NCBI RefSeq assembly: GCF_030269365.1
Contig: NZ_BSTF01000014.1
Span: forward strand, 1-64,000
Source of the DNA: Lentzea sp. NBRC 102530
Lineage (GTDB): Bacteria; Actinomycetota; Actinomycetes; Mycobacteriales; Pseudonocardiaceae
Length of the DNA: 64,000 nt
Direction: 5' to 3'
The position numbers and the translations under genes were made by a program. Positions 25,610-32,723 of this stretch are shown here, one piece after another (position 1 is the stretch's first letter; each line of letters starts with the position of its first letter). Below the pieces are notes generated by a model. The model ran no database searches, had not been told where the DNA came from, and saw nothing but the letters and a program-made list of their open reading frames with translations.

Positions 25610-26457
25610 GCCTCGCCCCGCGCATCGTGCTGGTGCACCGGCGCACCGAGCTGACGGAGTTGCTGGCACGACACGGGACGCGAGGACAGGTCGAGTTCTT
25701 CCTCAAGTCCCGCAACCGAACCCTGGACGAGGTGGTGGACCGTGACCAGCAGGCCCGGCAGGCGCTGGGAGAGGTCAGCGCCGCCATCCCGCTGGACTGG
25801 CGCCGCGGCGTCGTCGAGCGGGAAGACCTGTCGCGGTTCCTGTTCGCGCCCGAGGACGTGGTCGTCATCGTCGGGCAGGACGGACTGGTCGCCAACGTGG
25901 CCAAGTACCTGACCGGCCAGCCCGTCATCGGCATCAACCCGGACCGGGGCGTGCTCGCGAGACACGCCCCGCAGGACGCCGCGGAACTCCTCCACAGCAC
26001 GAACGACACCGAAGACCGCACGATGGTCGAGGCCCGGACGGACGACGGCCAGACCCTCCACGCGCTCAACGAGATCTACGTCGGCCACCCGACGCACCAG
26101 ACCAGCCGCTACCGCATCGGCCAGGAACGCCAGGCGTCGTCCGGCATCCTCGTCGGCACCGGCACCGGCTCGACGGGCTGGTGCGGCTCCGCCCACCGCG
26201 AACGCCGGAGCGCGATCCAGCTCCCCACCCCGACCGAACCCCGGCTCGTCTGGTACGTCAGGGAGGCCTGGCCGTCGCCCACCACCGGCATCGACCACAC
26301 CGAAGGCGAGATCACCGACCAGGCCCTCACCATCGACGTCGAGACCGACGGCCTGGTGGCGTTCGGCGACGGCATCGAGAGCGACGCGCTACGACTGGGC
26401 TGGGGCCAGCGGCTGCGCGTCGGACTCGCCACCCGCCGGCTCCGCCTCGTGCGCTGA
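25606..26457 (+). CDS. NAD kinase-like protein
   Basis: 283 residues. It keeps the order of NAD kinase motifs: VVVIVGQDGLVANVAKYL in place of canonical GGDG, PVIGINPDRG, LNEIYVGHPT (NE motif) and SGILVGTGTGSTGW. The Gly-to-Gln change in the GGDG loop keeps the Asp, so activity is possible but altered nucleotide preference is likely. The N-terminal ~90 residues (RIVLVHRRTELTELLARHGT) resemble kinase homologues outside the housekeeping NadK group. It is translationally coupled to the SPFH gene and shares its NrtR-type control. The 3' end overlaps the convergent MHS transporter gene by 69 bases. Confidence 0.75.
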   Translation: MSLAPRIVLVHRRTELTELLARHGTRGQVEFFLKSRNRTLDEVVDRDQQARQALGEVSAAIPLDWRRGVVEREDLSRFLFAPEDVVVIVGQDGLVANVAKYLTGQPVIGINPDRGVLARHAPQDAAELLHSTNDTEDRTMVEARTDDGQTLHALNEIYVGHPTHQTSRYRIGQERQASSGILVGTGTGSTGWCGSAHRERRSAIQLPTPTEPRLVWYVREAWPSPTTGIDHTEGEITDQALTIDVETDGLVAFGDGIESDALRLGWGQRLRVGLATRRLRLVR

Positions 26458-27666
26458 GCCGATCACCAGCAGGCACACCCCGGACAGCACGGCGCCGCAG
26501 ATCAGGTAGACGGCGATCGCCCAGGTTCCGGTGCGCAGCAACGACTGCGCGACCAGCGGCGCGAGCCCGCCGCCCAGCACCGCGCCGAGCTGGAAGCTCA
26601 GCGCCACGCCGCTGTAGCGCACCCGCGTCCGGAAGAGCTCGGCGAAGTAGGCGGCGGACGGACCGAACAACGCCGCCGAGCCCACGAACCCGAGCACCAT
26701 CGCGAAGGTGAACCAGCCGGAGTCGGTGAGCCAGAACAACGGGAACGCGAACGCGGCCTGGAAGATCGCGCCGCCGAACATCACCGGCAACCGCCCGACG
26801 CGGTCCGACAGCAAGGCAAATGCAGGCACCGCGACGACTTGCGCCACCGAACCCACCACGGTCGCGATCAACAGGTCGTCCGCGGAGATCTTCAACGCCG
26901 TGCGCCCGTACCCGATCATGAACACGCTCAGCACGTAGATGAAGATCGTGAAACCGAGGTTCACGCCGGCGCCCAGCAGCACCACGCGCCACCGGTCCCG
27001 CAGCACCTCGGCGAGCGGCATCCGCGCCTTCTCCACGCGTTCGAACCGCGGCGACTCCGCCACCCGCAGCCGGATGTAGAGCCCGATCCCGACCAGCACG
27101 ACCGAGAACACGAACGGCAACCGCCAGCCCCAGCTCAGGAACGCGTCCCCGGACGCACGCGACGACGCGTACATCGCGAGGTTCGCCAGCACGAGCCCGA
27201 CCGGCGACCCGATGAACACCCAACTGCCGTACCAGCCCCACCGGCCCGGCGGCGCGTGCTCGACGGCCATCAGGGACGCGCCACCCTGCTCGCCGCCCAT
27301 GAAGAAGCCCTGCACGATCCGCAGCAGCACCAACAGGATCGGCGCGAGGATGCCGACCTGGGCGTACGTCGGCAGCAGGCCGATCATCGCCGTCGACAGG
27401 CCCGTCACGGACAACGTCACCACGAGCATCGACCGGCGCCCGATCCGGTCGCCGAGGTGCCCGATCACCGCGCCGCCCAGCGGCCGCGCGAAGAAACCCG
27501 CGCCGAACGTCGCGAACGCGAGCAGCACGCCCACGCGCGGGTCGAACTGCGGGAAGAAGATCTTGTCGAACACCAGCGCCGACGCCGTGCCGTAGAGCAG
27601 GAAGTCGTACAGCTCGATCGTGTTACCGACCGCGGACGCCGCCGCTGCTTTGCGTACCCCCGTCAT
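26389..27666 (-). CDS. MFS transporter, metabolite:H+ symporter (MHS) family
   Basis: 425 residues, 12 predicted membrane helices. MHS signatures are ASAVGNTIELYDFLLYGTAS at the N-terminus, GHLGDRIGRRSMLV in loop 2-3, RIVQGFFMGGEQGGASLMAVE in helix 4-5, and a degenerate repeat LLSDRVGRLPVM in loop 8-9. The family imports organic acids, shikimate, betaines or similar solutes with protons; the solute is not predictable here. The C-terminal tail overlaps the NAD-kinase-like gene on the other strand. It stands alone on the minus strand, divergent from the SGNH hydrolase gene. Confidence 0.92.
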   Translation of the reverse strand: MTGVRKAAAASAVGNTIELYDFLLYGTASALVFDKIFFPQFDPRVGVLLAFATFGAGFFARPLGGAVIGHLGDRIGRRSMLVVTLSVTGLSTAMIGLLPTYAQVGILAPILLVLLRIVQGFFMGGEQGGASLMAVEHAPPGRWGWYGSWVFIGSPVGLVLANLAMYASSRASGDAFLSWGWRLPFVFSVVLVGIGLYIRLRVAESPRFERVEKARMPLAEVLRDRWRVVLLGAGVNLGFTIFIYVLSVFMIGYGRTALKISADDLLIATVVGSVAQVVAVPAFALLSDRVGRLPVMFGGAIFQAAFAFPLFWLTDSGWFTFAMVLGFVGSAALFGPSAAYFAELFRTRVRYSGVALSFQLGAVLGGGLAPLVAQSLLRTGTWAIAVYLICGAVLSGVCLLVIGSAHEAEPAGGESDAQPLAPAQS

Positions 27667-27730
27667 CGTTCCAGCCTGGTGGAGGGATTGACACTGCGCA
27701 ATGGTCCGGTCACCCTTCGTCCTACGTTCC

Positions 27731-27742
27731 TACTCTTCAGTA
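27731..27742. promoter_or_regulatory. TACT-CTTC-AGTA palindrome before second SGNH hydrolase
   Basis: This inverted repeat lies 11 nt before the ATG, overlapping the region just upstream of the GAGG Shine-Dalgarno. It shares the TACT-N4-AGTA(A) core with 8764-8777, before the other SGNH hydrolase. A bound repressor here would block initiation. Confidence 0.4.
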
Positions 27743-27753
27743 ACGAGGTAGCA

Positions 27754-28623
27754 ATGACGCGCCGAGTGACTGTTGTTTCCCTGCTGGCGACCCTGATAGC
27801 AGCGTTTCTGGTGCCGACCGCCACCGCTGCGCCGAAGTACCGGAACTACGTTTCGCTGGGCGATTCGTTCGTGTCCGGACCGTTCATCCCCCTGCAACGA
27901 CTCGACCCGCTGAGCTGCTTCAAGTCCACCCAGAACTACCCGTCGGTCCTCGCGAAGAGGCTCGGCGTCGCGAACTTCACCGACATCTCCTGCGGTGGTG
28001 CCCAGACCAAGGACATGGCGGGTGTCCAATCGGGCATCCCCGGCCAGTCGGTGGCCCAGTTCTCCGCCCTGAAAGCCGACACGGACCTCGTCACCGTCTC
28101 GATCGGCGGCAACGACATCGGCTTCTCCGACATCATCCTGACCTGCGCCGGCAAGAGCGTGCTCGACCCGTACGGCGCTCCCTGCAAGGCGAACTACGGT
28201 GACTCGCTGGCCCAGCGCGTCGACGCCACCGCCGCCAAGGTGGCCGCCGTGCTCGCCGGCATCAAGCAGCGCAGCCCCAAGGCCAAGATCGTGGTCGTGG
28301 GCTACCTGAGGATCCTGCCGTCCTCCGGCGGCTGCTGGCCGGTCGTCCCGATCTCCCGCGGCGACGTGCCGTACCTCGACAACGTCCAGAAGCTCCTCAA
28401 CGGAATGCTGGGCGCCCAGGCCAAAGCCGCCGGCGCCACGTTCGTGAACCCGTACGACATCAGCTCCGGTCGCGATACGTGTGCGGCACCCTGGGACAAG
28501 TGGGTCGAAGGCATCATCCCGACGAGCCTCGCGTTCCCGGTTCACCCGAATGCCAAGGGAATGGACGCGGTGGGTAAGCAGGTCGCCGCCGCACTCGCCG
28601 GGACGGAATCGACCGGCTTCTAG
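27754..28623 (+). CDS. Secreted SGNH/GDSL-family hydrolase (second copy in window)
   Basis: 289 residues. A signal peptide is cleaved near Ala25. Nucleophile Ser38 is in NYVSLGDSFVSG, block III is SIGGNDIGF, and the C-terminal His is in FPVHPNAKGMDAVG. Six cysteines (SCFKST, ISCGGAQ, LTCAGKS, PCKAN, GGCWP, DTCAAPW) suggest three disulfides. It is related to but clearly distinct from the enzyme at 7926-8714. ATG 27754 has GAGG 5 nt upstream. A TTGACA hexamer at about 27688 could be the -35 element, but the -10 is weak. It is likely an extracellular esterase or lipase. Confidence 0.88.
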   Translation: MTRRVTVVSLLATLIAAFLVPTATAAPKYRNYVSLGDSFVSGPFIPLQRLDPLSCFKSTQNYPSVLAKRLGVANFTDISCGGAQTKDMAGVQSGIPGQSVAQFSALKADTDLVTVSIGGNDIGFSDIILTCAGKSVLDPYGAPCKANYGDSLAQRVDATAAKVAAVLAGIKQRSPKAKIVVVGYLRILPSSGGCWPVVPISRGDVPYLDNVQKLLNGMLGAQAKAAGATFVNPYDISSGRDTCAAPWDKWVEGIIPTSLAFPVHPNAKGMDAVGKQVAAALAGTESTGF

Positions 28624-28683
28624 TTGCACGCACTTTCGGCGGTTTACACGATCCGGTGCTTACCGCTCAGTTGGTTGGAATTC

Positions 28684-28726
28684 CGGGTCCTTGCCGCGCC
28701 AGAGTGTTGGGCATGGCAAGGACCCG
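28684..28726 (+). promoter_or_regulatory. Hairpin covering the SSI start codon
   Basis: CGGGTCCTTGCC at 28684-28695 is exactly complementary to GGCAAGGACCCG at 28715-28726, with a 19-nt loop. The second arm begins at the G of the ATG (28713-28715) and covers the first four sense codons. In the mRNA this would hold the initiation region in a 12-bp stem. Confidence 0.55.
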
Positions 28727-29108
28727 AATCTTGTTTGCCTGTCTCGCGCTCGCCGCCCCGCTGATCCCCGCGACGGCTCACGCGACGCCCCTGACAGCGC
28801 CCCTCCTGCCCGCCTCCGGCCTGGTGCTCTCGCTCCAGCCGGAGATGGGCGCGCTCAGCACCACGCAGCTGAACTGCGAACCCGCAGGCGGCCTGCACCG
28901 CAACGCCGAACAGGCGTGCGCCCAGCTCGCTCCCGTCGAAGGTGACTTCCGCAGACTGGAAGAGACCGGCGCGATGTGCACGATGGAGCTGAACCCGACC
29001 AAGGCGACGTTGCGCGGCAAGTGGCGCAACAAGAGGATCGACTTCCAGCAGGTGTACTCGAACCCGTGCGTCGTGCGGGCGTTCACCGGCAAGGTCTTCG
29101 ACTACTAG
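28713..29108 (+). CDS. Secreted subtilisin inhibitor, SSI family
   Basis: 131 residues. The signal peptide is RTRILFACLALAAPLIPATA. The mature part has the SSI layout: four cysteines (55, 69, 89, 119) for two disulfides, the reactive-site loop MCTMELNP with P1 Met91 and P1' Glu92, and the closing strand QVYSNPCVVRAFTGKVF. Met at P1 favours inhibition of subtilisin-like proteases, and one is encoded at 55034-56206. No clear Shine-Dalgarno is visible and the start codon lies in a strong hairpin, so translation may be regulated. GTG 28704 in the loop is an alternative start. Confidence 0.88.
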   Translation: MARTRILFACLALAAPLIPATAHATPLTAPLLPASGLVLSLQPEMGALSTTQLNCEPAGGLHRNAEQACAQLAPVEGDFRRLEETGAMCTMELNPTKATLRGKWRNKRIDFQQVYSNPCVVRAFTGKVFDY

Positions 29109-29217
29109 GGACCGCGTGCCGGTGTTCCAGCACGCCGCCGTCGCGCTGGAACACCGGCAACGCACCGGTTCTCGCGACCGGCCCGCCCTCTCAGCGAAGC
29201 CTGCCTAGGCTTCGACC

Positions 29218-31098
29218 ATGGGGGACTTCCTCGTCTACACGATCGGCTTCCCGATCACGTTCCTGCTGCTGGTCCTGGGCATGGCCCTGGCGGCGCGGCG
29301 CATCCTCGGCCTGCGCATCGGCCTGATCCGCACGGCACTGGCGTGCCTGCTCGCGATGGCGATCGCCCAGAGCGCCTTCGGCGAGACCACCGCCACGCCG
29401 TCCACGGGCCTGGTGACGCTCCAGCTCGGAATCTCCATCCTCGCCGTGATCGCCCTGCTGGCGTTCGCGGAGATCATCGTCCCGACCGGGTCGATCCCGC
29501 CGCCGACCGAGTGGTGGGGCATGGCGCGACGCCGGATCGCGCGGACCCGGCGGTACTCGCGGATCACCGCGATCGCGTTCCGGCACGGCCTCGGCCCCTA
29601 CCTGCGCGGCCGCGAGCGGACCTCCACCGGTCTCGCCCGGTCGTTGCGGCTCGCCCTGCAGGACGCGGGCGTGACGTTCGTGAAGCTCGGCCAGGTCCTG
29701 TCGACGCGGGCCGACCTGCTGCCGGAGGACTTCGTCGAGGAACTCAGCCTGCTGCAGGACAAGGTCCCGGCCGCCCGGTGGGAGCAGGTGCGGGCGGTGC
29801 TCGACGCCGAGGTCGGGCTCGACGCGTTCCGCGAGGTCGATCCCGAACCGCTGGCGGCCGCGTCGATCGCGCAGGTGCACCGGGCCGTGCTGAAGTCCGG
29901 CGCCGAGGTGGTCGTGAAGGTGCAACGGCCGGACGTGCGGGCAACGGCCGAGGGCGACCTGGACATCGTGTCGCGGCTCGCGGAGACGTTGCAGCGCACG
30001 CGGTGGGGCTCGGCGCTCGGCGTGCGCGACCTCGCGGCCGGCTTCGCGGCGGCGTTGCGCGAGGAGCTCGACTTCAAGATCGAGGCGCGCAACATCACGG
30101 CCGTGGCGGCGGCGTCGGACTCGTCCGTCGGCTTGCCGCACGTCCACCTGTCGACGTCCCGCGTGCTCGTGATGGACCGGCTCGACGGCGTGCCGTTGCG
30201 CGGCGCGGCGGAGGACGTCGGCCTCGCCCGCACGTTGCTGCGGTTCGTGCTGCGCCAGGTGATGCTGGACGGCGTCTTCCACGCCGATCCGCACCCCGGC
30301 AACGTGCTGCTGCTGGCCGACGGACGGCTCGGGCTGCTCGACTTCGGCTCGGTCGGGCGGATCGACTCCGCACTGCGCTCGGCGTTGCAACGGCTGCTGC
30401 TCGCGATCGACCGCAGCGACCCGGCCGGGCTCACCGACGCGTTGCTGGAGCTCACCTCACGGCCCGAGGACATCGACGAGCAACGGCTGGAGCGCACGCT
30501 GGGCCAGTTCATGGCCCGGCACCTCGGCGCGGGCACGCGGCACGACGTCGAGATGTTCGGCGACCTGTTCCTGATCGTGTCGCGGTTCGGGCTGAGGATC
30601 CCGCCGGAGATCGCGGCCGTGTTCCGGGCGCTGGCGACGCTGGAGGGCACGCTGGCGGTGCTCGCGCCGGGCTTCGACATCGTCGTCGAGTCCCGGTCGT
30701 TCGCCGCCGAGCAGATCTCCGAACGGCTCACGCCGGAGTCGGTGCGGGCGACGATGGCCGAGGAGTTGCAGGCCGTGCTGCCGATGCTGCGCCGGCTGCC
30801 GCGGCGGGTCGACCGGATCACCGGGGCGCTCGAACAGGGCCGGCTGAGCCTGTCCATGAGGCTGTTCGCGGACGAACGCGACAGGTCGTTCATCACCGGC
30901 CTGCTGCACCAGGTGATGCTGACCGTCCTGGGCGCGACGGCCGGTGTGATGGCGGTGCTGCTGCTCGGCTCGTCCAGCGGGCCGCAGGTGGCCGAGGACG
31001 TCGGCCTGTACCAGGTGTTCGGCTACAACCTGCTGATCATCAGCGTGCTGCTGGGCCTGCGCGTCGTGGTGACGGTGTTCCGGCCGCGTTCCTCCTAG
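29218..31098 (+). CDS. ABC1/AarF/UbiB-family membrane kinase-like protein
   Basis: 626 residues. Two to three N-terminal membrane helices span residues 1-85. The ABC1 domain has the KxGQ motif in VTFVKLGQVLSTRADLLPED, the Ala-rich loop AAASIAQVHRA in place of a P-loop, the invariant Lys in VVVKVQRPDV, the Asp of VFHADPHPGNVLLL and DFGSVG. Two C-terminal membrane helices lie near residues 560-620 (LGATAGVMAVLLLGSS). The family are atypical kinases or ATPases acting on lipid and quinone metabolism. The GC-rich gap before it (29109-29217) shows no obvious promoter. The last 4 bases overlap the convergent hypothetical gene. Confidence 0.92.
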   Translation: MGDFLVYTIGFPITFLLLVLGMALAARRILGLRIGLIRTALACLLAMAIAQSAFGETTATPSTGLVTLQLGISILAVIALLAFAEIIVPTGSIPPPTEWWGMARRRIARTRRYSRITAIAFRHGLGPYLRGRERTSTGLARSLRLALQDAGVTFVKLGQVLSTRADLLPEDFVEELSLLQDKVPAARWEQVRAVLDAEVGLDAFREVDPEPLAAASIAQVHRAVLKSGAEVVVKVQRPDVRATAEGDLDIVSRLAETLQRTRWGSALGVRDLAAGFAAALREELDFKIEARNITAVAAASDSSVGLPHVHLSTSRVLVMDRLDGVPLRGAAEDVGLARTLLRFVLRQVMLDGVFHADPHPGNVLLLADGRLGLLDFGSVGRIDSALRSALQRLLLAIDRSDPAGLTDALLELTSRPEDIDEQRLERTLGQFMARHLGAGTRHDVEMFGDLFLIVSRFGLRIPPEIAAVFRALATLEGTLAVLAPGFDIVVESRSFAAEQISERLTPESVRATMAEELQAVLPMLRRLPRRVDRITGALEQGRLSLSMRLFADERDRSFITGLLHQVMLTVLGATAGVMAVLLLGSSSGPQVAEDVGLYQVFGYNLLIISVLLGLRVVVTVFRPRSS

Positions 31099-31499
31099 AA
31101 CTGCCTGCGGTAGACCGAAACGTCGTCGCGCCAGACGCCGAACTGGTCCGGTGCGGACTGGACGATCGTCATCTCGTTGAGGTGGCCGAGGATGCGCCAC
31201 GACCGCGCAACCGCTTGCGCGCCCGCGTACGCGATGGTGCAGAACCGGCGCGGCTCGACGACCGTGCGCACCCGGTCGACCTTGCCGACGCTCATCGGCG
31301 TGTCCTGCCAGAGGTCCAATGCGTACCCGGTGCGGATCGGGTCGCCGGACCCCAGCACGCCCTCGATCAAGACGACGAGGCGGTCGCCGTCGAGCCTCAG
31401 GTCGTGGTGGCCGGAGCGCGGAGGATCACCCCCGGCGTATGCGGAGCGTGCCGGATCGAGCACCCAGTGCCCGAGAAAAGGCACGAGATCGTCACTCAT
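31095..31499 (-). CDS. Hypothetical small beta-rich protein
   Basis: 134 residues, no signal peptide. Alternating strands (FLGHWVLDPARSAYAGGDPP, DLRLDGDRLVVLIEGVLGSG, WRILGHLNEMTIVQSAPD) suggest a small beta-barrel, like lipocalin-type proteins, but I cannot name the family. ATG 31499 is the only good start. The gene is convergent with the AarF gene (4-base overlap) and divergent from the DedA-like gene. Confidence 0.65.
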   Translation of the reverse strand: MSDDLVPFLGHWVLDPARSAYAGGDPPRSGHHDLRLDGDRLVVLIEGVLGSGDPIRTGYALDLWQDTPMSVGKVDRVRTVVEPRRFCTIAYAGAQAVARSWRILGHLNEMTIVQSAPDQFGVWRDDVSVYRRQF

Positions 31500-31569
31500 G
31501 AGTGTCCCTTCGCGGAACCTGCGCCACTGGCGGATTGTCCGGCGGATCTACGTGGGCGACCATCACCCG

Positions 31570-32220
31570 ATGAGTTATGAGACGGGCGTTCGGTGGAAGT
31601 GGATACCGGCCGTCGTGCTCGGCTTCGTGCTGCTGAGCTGGATCGTGTTCGAGGCACTGGACCTCATCGACTTCGACGGGGTCGTCGCGTGGGTGCGCGG
31701 CATCGACCCGGTGTGGGCGGCGGTGGCGATCTTCGCCCTGCTCGTCGTGGACGTGCTGCTGCCCGTGCCGTCCACTCCGCTCATCGTGCTGGCGGGAACG
31801 GCACTCGGCCTGCCCTTCGGGCTGGCACTCGCGATCGTCGGATCCCTGGGTTCCTCCGCCGCAGGGTACGCCCTGGGGCGGTTCGCGGGCCCGTGGCTGG
31901 TGCGCCGGGTGGTGACCATCGAGGAACTGACCGAGATGCGGCGGTGGGGCCGTCAGTTCGGGCCGTGGTTCTTCGGCGTGGCGCGCGGAATCCCGATGAT
32001 GGCGGAAACGGTGTCGGTGTCCGCCGGCGTGTCCAGGGTGTCGTTCCGGACCTTCATGGCGTTCACGCTCATCGGGACCATCCCGATTTGCGCCGCCTAC
32101 GTGTTCGCGGGCTCCCAGGCCGACACGGTCGAACAGATCGTGATGATCAGCGCGGTCGGATTCCTGCTCACCGTCGGCCTCTTCTACCTGTTGCGCCGGC
32201 TCGTGAAGGCGGCGCCTTAA
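31570..32220 (+). CDS. DedA/VTT-domain membrane protein
   Basis: 216 residues, about five membrane segments. The VTT (SNARE-associated) signature is visible as LPVPSTPLIVLAGTALGLPFG, GSSAAGYALGRFAG and the re-entrant helix FFGVARGIPMMAETVSVSAG with conserved Arg and Pro. Members of the family move or balance phospholipids and undecaprenyl phosphate across the membrane. ATG 31570 was chosen because the upstream frame has no family similarity. It ends directly before the Y-RNA-like cluster at 32261. Confidence 0.82.
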   Translation: MSYETGVRWKWIPAVVLGFVLLSWIVFEALDLIDFDGVVAWVRGIDPVWAAVAIFALLVVDVLLPVPSTPLIVLAGTALGLPFGLALAIVGSLGSSAAGYALGRFAGPWLVRRVVTIEELTEMRRWGRQFGPWFFGVARGIPMMAETVSVSAGVSRVSFRTFMAFTLIGTIPICAAYVFAGSQADTVEQIVMISAVGFLLTVGLFYLLRRLVKAAP

Positions 32221-32260
32221 AAAACCCGTTGCGGGATGTGGTTGTATTGCAAGTGCGCCC

Positions 32261-32375
32261 GGTGCGCAGCAGAGGGTTACTTCTGGTGATTACTCAGGTT
32301 CGACTCCTGAGGCCGGCTCCGGCCGGTCTCAGCCCACCCCGGTGGGCCTGTCACCCTCGGCGATTTGATCTCGGG
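32261..32375 (+). ncRNA. Y-RNA-like unit A upstream of Ro60 gene
   Basis: It starts with GGTGCGCAGCAGAGGGTTAC and ends with TTGATCTCGGG, as do units B and C. Inside are a T-arm-like hairpin (CTCAG-GTTCGACTC-CTGAG, 32293-32311), a second hairpin GAGGCCGG / CCGGTCTC in the place of a closed acceptor stem, and GCCCAC / GTGGGC where unit C has a D-arm. The terminal Ro-binding stem pairs less well than in unit C, and the D-loop sequence is lost. It is probably a divergent copy. Confidence 0.6.
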
Positions 32376-32441
32376 CGTCCAAAACTCCACACCGACCAGA
32401 ATTAAATCGCTGGCGCGGCGTGGTTGCATAGAATCGCACCC

Positions 32442-32520
32442 GGTGCGAAGCAGAGGGATACTTCCCTTCCAAGGAATGGTCCACCCAAGGGCCACACTCC
32501 TTCTGCGGTTTGATCTCGGG
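32442..32520 (+). ncRNA. Y-RNA-like unit B, short form without tRNA-like module
   Basis: It begins GGTGCGAAGCAGAGGGATAC and ends TTTGATCTCGGG. The terminal stem can form between GAAG and CTTC and between GC and GC with bulges, as in unit C. The 79-nt unit lacks any T-loop (TTCGAAT) or D-arm. A TAGAAT hexamer at 32428-32433, just before the unit, could be a -10 element. It may be a minimal Y RNA or a decayed copy. Confidence 0.5.
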
Positions 32521-32543
32521 AGCACACAACTTCACATGTGTCC

Positions 32544-32670
32544 GGTGCGAAGCAGAGGGCTACTTCCACTTTTAATGGGCAGGTTGCGGGTTCGAATCCC
32601 GTCGGCCGGGAAACCGGTCGTAGCTCAATCTGGCAGAGCAGCACGTTCCTTCCGCGACCTTGATCTCGGG
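32544..32670 (+). ncRNA. yrlA: Bacterial Y RNA (YrlA-like) with circularly permuted tRNA mimic
   Basis: A terminal stem joins GGTGCGAAG (32544-32552) with CTTCCGCGACC (32649-32659), with single-base bulges, as for a Ro-binding stem. Inside, in permuted order, are: T-arm GCGGG-TTCGAAT-CCCGT (32586-32602); acceptor 3' strand CGGCCGG (32603-32609), a GAAA tetraloop (32610-32613) and acceptor 5' strand CCGGTCG (32614-32620); and D-arm GCTC-AATCTGGCA-GAGC (32623-32639). There is no anticodon arm. This is the architecture described for bacterial YrlA RNAs, which tether to Ro60. It lies 54 nt upstream of the Ro60 start. Confidence 0.85.
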
Positions 32671-32723
32671 CACATGTGATGTTTGTGGGCTCCCCTTTTG
32701 TTTGTTCCGAGGGGGAAGAGCCG

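Noticed and set aside
32586..32640. A normal tRNA gene
   Set aside because: T-arm, acceptor and D-arm are present but in permuted order with a GAAA-closed acceptor stem and no anticodon arm or CCA end, so it is a Y-RNA tRNA mimic.
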